Origin: an uncultured Synergistales bacterium
Lineage (GTDB): Bacteria; Synergistota; Synergistia; Synergistales; Aminobacteriaceae
Assembly: GCA_937957815.1 (NCBI GenBank)
Contig: CALFXN010000043.1
Location: 1 to 8,673, forward strand
Direction: 5' to 3'
DNA: 8,673 nt
In this document: positions 5,724 through 8,673 of the stretch, piece by piece
Numbering within the stretch: position 1 is the first letter of the stretch
Layout: each line of letters starts with the position of its first letter
Notes under the pieces: generated by a model
Told to the model about the DNA's origin: nothing
What the model saw: the letters and a program-made list of their open reading frames with translations, nothing else
Databases searched by the model: none
Program-made: the position numbers and the translations under genes

Positions 5724-6359
5724 ATGAGCAGATATACGGGTCCTGCGTGCCGCCTGTGCCGGGCGGAGGGAGGCAAGCTGTTTCTGAAGGGAGACAGGTG
5801 CTTCACCGAGAAGTGCGCCATTACGCGACGGGAGAAAAGCAAAAAGACTCCGGGCGGCGGCGGCAAGATGCGTACCAAGGTCAGTGAATACGGAATCCGT
5901 CTTCGGGAAAAGCAGAAGCTCCGGAGGTATTACGGCATGAACGAAGCGCAGTTCCGCCGATTCTTCGAGCAGGCGAACGCCATGCCGGGTCAGACGGGAC
6001 ATAATTTCCTCCAGCTTCTCGAAAGACGGCTCGACAACGTCGTCTTCCGTCTCGGATACGGCATAAGCCGCCGTCAGGCCAGACAACTTGTCATGCACGG
6101 GCATTTCCGAATCAATGGAAAGAAGGTCGACATTCCCAGTTATCTCGTCAAGGGAGGCGACAGCATCTCCATTGCGGAAAAGAGCCGCGAGATCCAGTTC
6201 CTCAAGGAAAACGCGGAAGTGGCCTCGTCGCGTCACATCCCCGAGTGGCTTCAGTACTCCGCGGAAAATATGGAAGGGAAAGTCCTGTCCATTCCAACGC
6301 GTGAACAGATTGACGTGCCGGTTACCGAACAGCTCGTCGTCGAGTTTTACGCCCGATAA
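5724..6359 (+). CDS. rpsD: 30S ribosomal protein S4 (zinc-binding form)
   Basis: Predicted 211 residues (E. coli 206). S4 is a primary 16S rRNA binder that nucleates assembly of the 30S body, and in several bacteria it represses its own operon. Cys9, Cys12, Cys26 and Cys31 (ACRLCRAEGG, then GDRCFTEKCA) form the zinc site of C+ S4 proteins. EYGIRLREKQKLRRYYG precedes the S4 RNA-binding domain at about residues 100-150, which includes LERRLDNVVFRLGYG, SRRQARQLVMHGHF and INGKKVDIPSYLVKGGD. The C-terminus ends VPVTEQLVVEFYAR, as usual. The ribosome-binding site is GGAGGAGGAG around 5706-5715. As the third S gene of the alpha block, it is the obvious candidate regulator of the leader before rpmJ (inference). 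Confidence 0.97.
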   Translation: MSRYTGPACRLCRAEGGKLFLKGDRCFTEKCAITRREKSKKTPGGGGKMRTKVSEYGIRLREKQKLRRYYGMNEAQFRRFFEQANAMPGQTGHNFLQLLERRLDNVVFRLGYGISRRQARQLVMHGHFRINGKKVDIPSYLVKGGDSISIAEKSREIQFLKENAEVASSRHIPEWLQYSAENMEGKVLSIPTREQIDVPVTEQLVVEFYAR

Positions 6360-6366
6360 CGTCCCG

Positions 6367-6373
6367 AAAGGTG
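6367..6373 (+). promoter_or_regulatory. Shine-Dalgarno-like site of rpoA, supports a TTG start
   Basis: AAAGGTG lies nine bases before TTG 6383. If the alternative GTG at 6371 were the start, this site would overlap the start codon and nothing similar would remain upstream. Confidence 0.55.
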
Positions 6374-6382
6374 TTGGGGATT

Positions 6383-7381
6383 TTGGAACTGTTGCGGCCT
6401 GAAATCCGAATCGAAGAGTGCAGCTCTACCTACGGCAAGATCACGATCGAACCTCTCGAGCGGGGTTATGGAGTGACTCTTGGAAACGCACTTCGTCGGG
6501 TTCTCCTATCTTCGATAAGGGGTGCCGCCATTTCGTCGGTGCGGATAGACGGGGTTCTGCACGAGTTCAGTACCGTTGCGGGGGTTCGGGAGGACGTCAT
6601 CGGCATGCTCCTGAACCTGAAGAAGCTCTCCGTTCGCAGCTTCAGCAACGAGGTACGCGTACTCCGTCTCGAGGTCGAAGGTCCTAAGAAGGTGACCGCG
6701 GCAGACATCCAGCCCGACAGTGAGGTTGAATTTGTGGACGGAGATGCGTATATCTGTACGATGGAAGACGGAGCGAAGCTCTCCATGGATCTGTATATCG
6801 AGCAGGGAACCGGATACGGGACGTCCGAGCGACCGCGACCTCCGTATCTTCCTGCCGACGGACTCGTGATCGACGCTCTGTTCTCCCCCGTACAGCGGGT
6901 GAATTACGAGGTCGAGGCGGCACGCGTCGGTCACAGAACGGATTATGAGCGCCTCGTTCTCGAAGTGTGGACGAACGGCGTCGTTGCACCCGACATTTCG
7001 GTCTGCGAAGCCGCGACGACCATCAAGGGGTATTTCGGAATCGTCGCTGACGAGATCGAAAAGGCGCATCCCAGCTCCATGTCGAAAGAATCCGCATTGG
7101 GACCGCTGGAAACTCCGTCCGAAGGCGTGCGTACCGGAGATCCGGAAAAGGACGACTTCCTTTCGAAGCCTGTGCATGAGCTCGAGCTTTCTATTCGAAG
7201 CGAAAATTGTCTTCTTCGCGGCGGGATTCACACCATCGGCGATCTGCTGAGCAAAAACAAAGAGGATCTCCTCAAGATCCGTAACCTCGGGAAGATCTCC
7301 CTGCGCGAGATTGAGGAGAAGGTCGAAAAGCTGGGCATCACGCTGAAAAACGAGAAGTCCGGCGACAAAGCGGAAGAATAA
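6383..7381 (+). CDS. rpoA: DNA-directed RNA polymerase alpha subunit
   Basis: Predicted 332 residues (E. coli 329). Alpha dimerises to scaffold RNA polymerase assembly, and its C-terminal domain binds promoter UP elements and activators. The N-terminal domain shows MELLRPEIRIEE, then IEPLERGYGVTLGNALRRV, and further on IDGVLHEF and RTDYERLVLEVWTNG. A charged linker of about 30 residues follows. The C-terminal domain has ELELSIRSENCLLRGGIHT, IGDLLSKNKEDLLKIRNLG, then KISLREIEEKVEKLG. The DNA-contact residues Arg265, Asn268, Cys269, Gly296 and Ser299 (E. coli numbering) are kept, but Lys271 and Lys298 are replaced by Leu and Ile. TTG 6383 was chosen for its Shine-Dalgarno and family-like start; GTG 6371 would add four residues (MLGI). 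rplQ is 24 bases downstream. Confidence 0.95.
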   Translation: MELLRPEIRIEECSSTYGKITIEPLERGYGVTLGNALRRVLLSSIRGAAISSVRIDGVLHEFSTVAGVREDVIGMLLNLKKLSVRSFSNEVRVLRLEVEGPKKVTAADIQPDSEVEFVDGDAYICTMEDGAKLSMDLYIEQGTGYGTSERPRPPYLPADGLVIDALFSPVQRVNYEVEAARVGHRTDYERLVLEVWTNGVVAPDISVCEAATTIKGYFGIVADEIEKAHPSSMSKESALGPLETPSEGVRTGDPEKDDFLSKPVHELELSIRSENCLLRGGIHTIGDLLSKNKEDLLKIRNLGKISLREIEEKVEKLGITLKNEKSGDKAEE

Positions 7382-7405
7382 CCCTGTAAAGGAGGACTCG
7401 GTCCC

Positions 7406-7759
7406 ATGCGACACCAAATGGACCACAGAACCCTCGGTCGGTACGGAAGCCACCGGAGGGCGATGCTCGCGAACATGGCCGCGAGCCTCTTCTTGGAAGA
7501 GAGCATCACAACGACTCTGACGCGCGCGAAGGAATTGCGTCGCGTTGCGGAGAAACTCATTACGCGCGCGAAGGGCGGCACCATCCATGATCGCCGGATC
7601 ATTCGTTCGCGCATGCCGCACAAGGAAGCCTCGATCAAGCTCTTCGACGATATCGCCAAGAGATTTGCGAGCAGACCCGGCGGCTACACCAGAATCATCA
7701 AGACCGGATATCGCGTGGGAGACGGTTCCACCCTCGCCGTCATTCGACTGGTCGACTGA
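7406..7759 (+). CDS. rplQ: 50S ribosomal protein L17
   Basis: Predicted 117 residues, the short bacterial form (E. coli 127). L17 is a large-subunit protein near the peptide exit tunnel opening. Family landmarks are the start MRHQMDHRTLGRYGSHRRAM, then LANMAASLFLEESITTT, TRAKELRRVAEKLITRAK, the KLFDDIAKRF helix, and the ending GGYTRIIKTGYRVGDGS followed by AVIRLVD. A strong ribosome-binding site, AAAGGAGG 7388-7395, is ten bases before the ATG. This is usually the last gene of the alpha operon. Here the next gene begins two bases after its stop and no terminator separates them. Confidence 0.96.
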   Translation: MRHQMDHRTLGRYGSHRRAMLANMAASLFLEESITTTLTRAKELRRVAEKLITRAKGGTIHDRRIIRSRMPHKEASIKLFDDIAKRFASRPGGYTRIIKTGYRVGDGSTLAVIRLVD

Positions 7760-7761
7760 CG

Positions 7762-8592
7762 ATGCCCCAGGAGTTCGTCTGCGATTTGCGGGACGTGTGG
7801 TACACCTACTCCGGTGCACGCGCTCCCGCACTTCGGGGCGTCTCGCTCAGGGTCCGGAAGGGCGAATGGCTCGGGATTCTGGGAAGCAACGGATCCGGGA
7901 AATCGACTCTGGCACGACTGATGAACGCCCTGCTGATTCCCACGCAGGGCGCTTGTTTTGTCGATGGCCTTTCCACCGCCGCCTCCTCGTGCGTCCCGGC
8001 GATTCGCCGCACGGTATCCCTTGTCTTTCAGAACCCGGAGAACCAGATCGTGGGAACGACGGTTGAGGATGACGCGGCTTTCGGTCCGGAAAACATCGGC
8101 CTTTCGTCCGAGGCGATCCGTTCCCGTGTCCGAACCGCGCTTTCTACCGTAGGCCTGTCGGCGAAGGCCGGCAAACCGACGTACACTCTCTCAGGCGGGG
8201 AAAAGCAGCGCCTCGCGATTGCCGGAGCGCTTGCCCTCGACACCCCATGTATCGTTCTCGACGAACCGACAGCCATGCTGGATCCCGCGGGCAGATCCGA
8301 GGTCCTCGACGTTTTGTCTTCCCTGCACCGTCAGGGACGTTCGATCATCTACATCACGCACAGGCTGGAGGAAGCGCTTCGCTGCGACCGGGTCGTCGTA
8401 CTTCATTCCGGCGAGATCGTCTCCGAAGGAAGCGCTGTCGATATCCTGACGAGGAAGGATTGCGGCGAATGGGGAATCGAACCTCCCCCGCTTCTTCTTC
8501 TCTGGAGATCGCTCGTCGATTCGGGAATCATCTCCCCGGATACGAAGCCCGTCCGTTCATGCATGGAGGCAGCACTATGTCGCTTGTCGTAA
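7762..8592 (+). CDS. ecfA1: ECF-transporter ATP-binding protein EcfA1 (CbiO family)
   Basis: Predicted 276 residues. It is one of two ABC ATPases that power the energy-coupling-factor module (EcfA1-EcfA2-EcfT), which takes up vitamins or metal cofactors through interchangeable substrate-binding S components. Motifs are Walker A GSNGSGKST (41-49, Lys47), the Q-loop VFQNPENQIVGTTVEDD from residue 88 (Gln90) with the NPENQ signature typical of EcfA proteins, ABC signature LSGGEKQR (143-150), Walker B IVLDEPTAMLDP with Glu168, and the switch His200 (ITHRLEEA). The C-terminal 70 residues are family-like but less conserved. The start ATG is two bases after rplQ with no clear Shine-Dalgarno, which suggests coupling. 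It overlaps ecfA2 by 16 bases. The transported substrate cannot be told from this gene. Confidence 0.93.
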   Translation: MPQEFVCDLRDVWYTYSGARAPALRGVSLRVRKGEWLGILGSNGSGKSTLARLMNALLIPTQGACFVDGLSTAASSCVPAIRRTVSLVFQNPENQIVGTTVEDDAAFGPENIGLSSEAIRSRVRTALSTVGLSAKAGKPTYTLSGGEKQRLAIAGALALDTPCIVLDEPTAMLDPAGRSEVLDVLSSLHRQGRSIIYITHRLEEALRCDRVVVLHSGEIVSEGSAVDILTRKDCGEWGIEPPPLLLLWRSLVDSGIISPDTKPVRSCMEAALCRLS

Positions 8593-8673
8593 GCGGTCTT
8601 GGATATACGTATCATCGGGGAACGCCTCTCGAAACAACGGCCTTGCAGGATATTTCTTTCCAGGCAGAGCCAG
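8577..8673 (+). CDS. ecfA2: ECF-transporter ATP-binding protein EcfA2, N-terminal part (cut by window end)
   Basis: Only the first 32 residues are in the window, with no stop before the end. MSLVVSGLGYTYHRGTPLET followed by TALQDISF matches the EcfA2 N-terminus, where a Y-T-Y and GTP-F/L-E pattern precedes the first beta strands of the nucleotide-binding domain. The Walker A motif would lie just beyond the window. ATG 8577 has a good Shine-Dalgarno (GGAGG 8565-8569, seven bases), which sits inside the last codons of ecfA1. The 16-base overlap implies coupled translation of the two ATPases, consistent with their forming a heterodimer. An ecfT gene is expected next, by knowledge of related clusters only. 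Confidence 0.85.
   Translation, partial: MSLVVSGLGYTYHRGTPLETTALQDISFQAEP

Noticed and set aside
6506..7831. A 441-codon open frame on the minus strand opposite rpoA and rplQ
   Set aside because: It is in register with both sense genes and is explained by the rarity of TTA, CTA and TCA. The translated product shows no domain.
1..8673. A novel defence, mobile or biosynthetic system, CRISPR array, tRNA or rRNA
   Set aside because: Apart from the 126-base gap, nearly every base is covered by recognised housekeeping genes. I saw no direct-repeat arrays, terminal inverted repeats or RNA-gene signatures.

Overview
The window is a dense, single-strand ribosomal-protein operon: the distal part of the bacterial S10-spc-alpha supercluster. 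All genes are on the + strand, in the order rplR (3' end) - rpsE - rpmD - rplO - secY - adk - map - KOW-domain RNA-binding protein - infA - rpmJ - rpsM - rpsK - rpsD - rpoA - rplQ - ecfA1 - ecfA2 (5' end). Gene order and the extra KOW gene between map and infA match the arrangement known from Bacillota and Synergistota. The GC-rich codon use, the avoidance of TTA/CTA/TCA codons and the general look of RpoA, S5 and SecY make me lean towards a Synergistota-like anaerobe. That is an impression from memory, not the result of a search, and a GC-rich Bacillota member is the alternative.

Layout. 1-1359: the end of L18, then S5, L30 and L15 with gaps of 9-14 bases. 1360-2655: SecY, whose GTG directly abuts the rplO stop. 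2676-4099: adenylate kinase and methionine aminopeptidase, sharing an ATGA overlap. 4106-4617: a small KOW protein and IF-1, overlapping by 22 bases. 4618-4743: the only real intergenic space, a 126-base leader with two potential hairpins, preceded by a TTGACA promoter-like element inside the end of infA. 4744-7759: the alpha-operon block L36, S13, S11, S4, RNA polymerase alpha, L17. 7762-8673: two ECF-transporter ATPases, the second cut by the window end.

Together the genes make parts of both ribosomal subunits, the membrane channel that receives nascent proteins (SecY), the enzyme that trims their initiator Met (Map), an initiation factor (IF-1), nucleotide balance (Adk) and the scaffold of RNA polymerase (alpha). 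The tail adds the energy-coupling ATPases of a vitamin/cofactor ECF transporter, probably by read-through.

I found no mobile element, CRISPR array, RNA gene, phage gene or unknown multi-gene system. The points most worth a second look are the putative internal promoter and structured leader before rpmJ, the KOW gene with its tail and infA overlap, the L36 tail that doubles as the rpsM Shine-Dalgarno, and two substituted DNA-contact positions in the alpha C-terminal domain.
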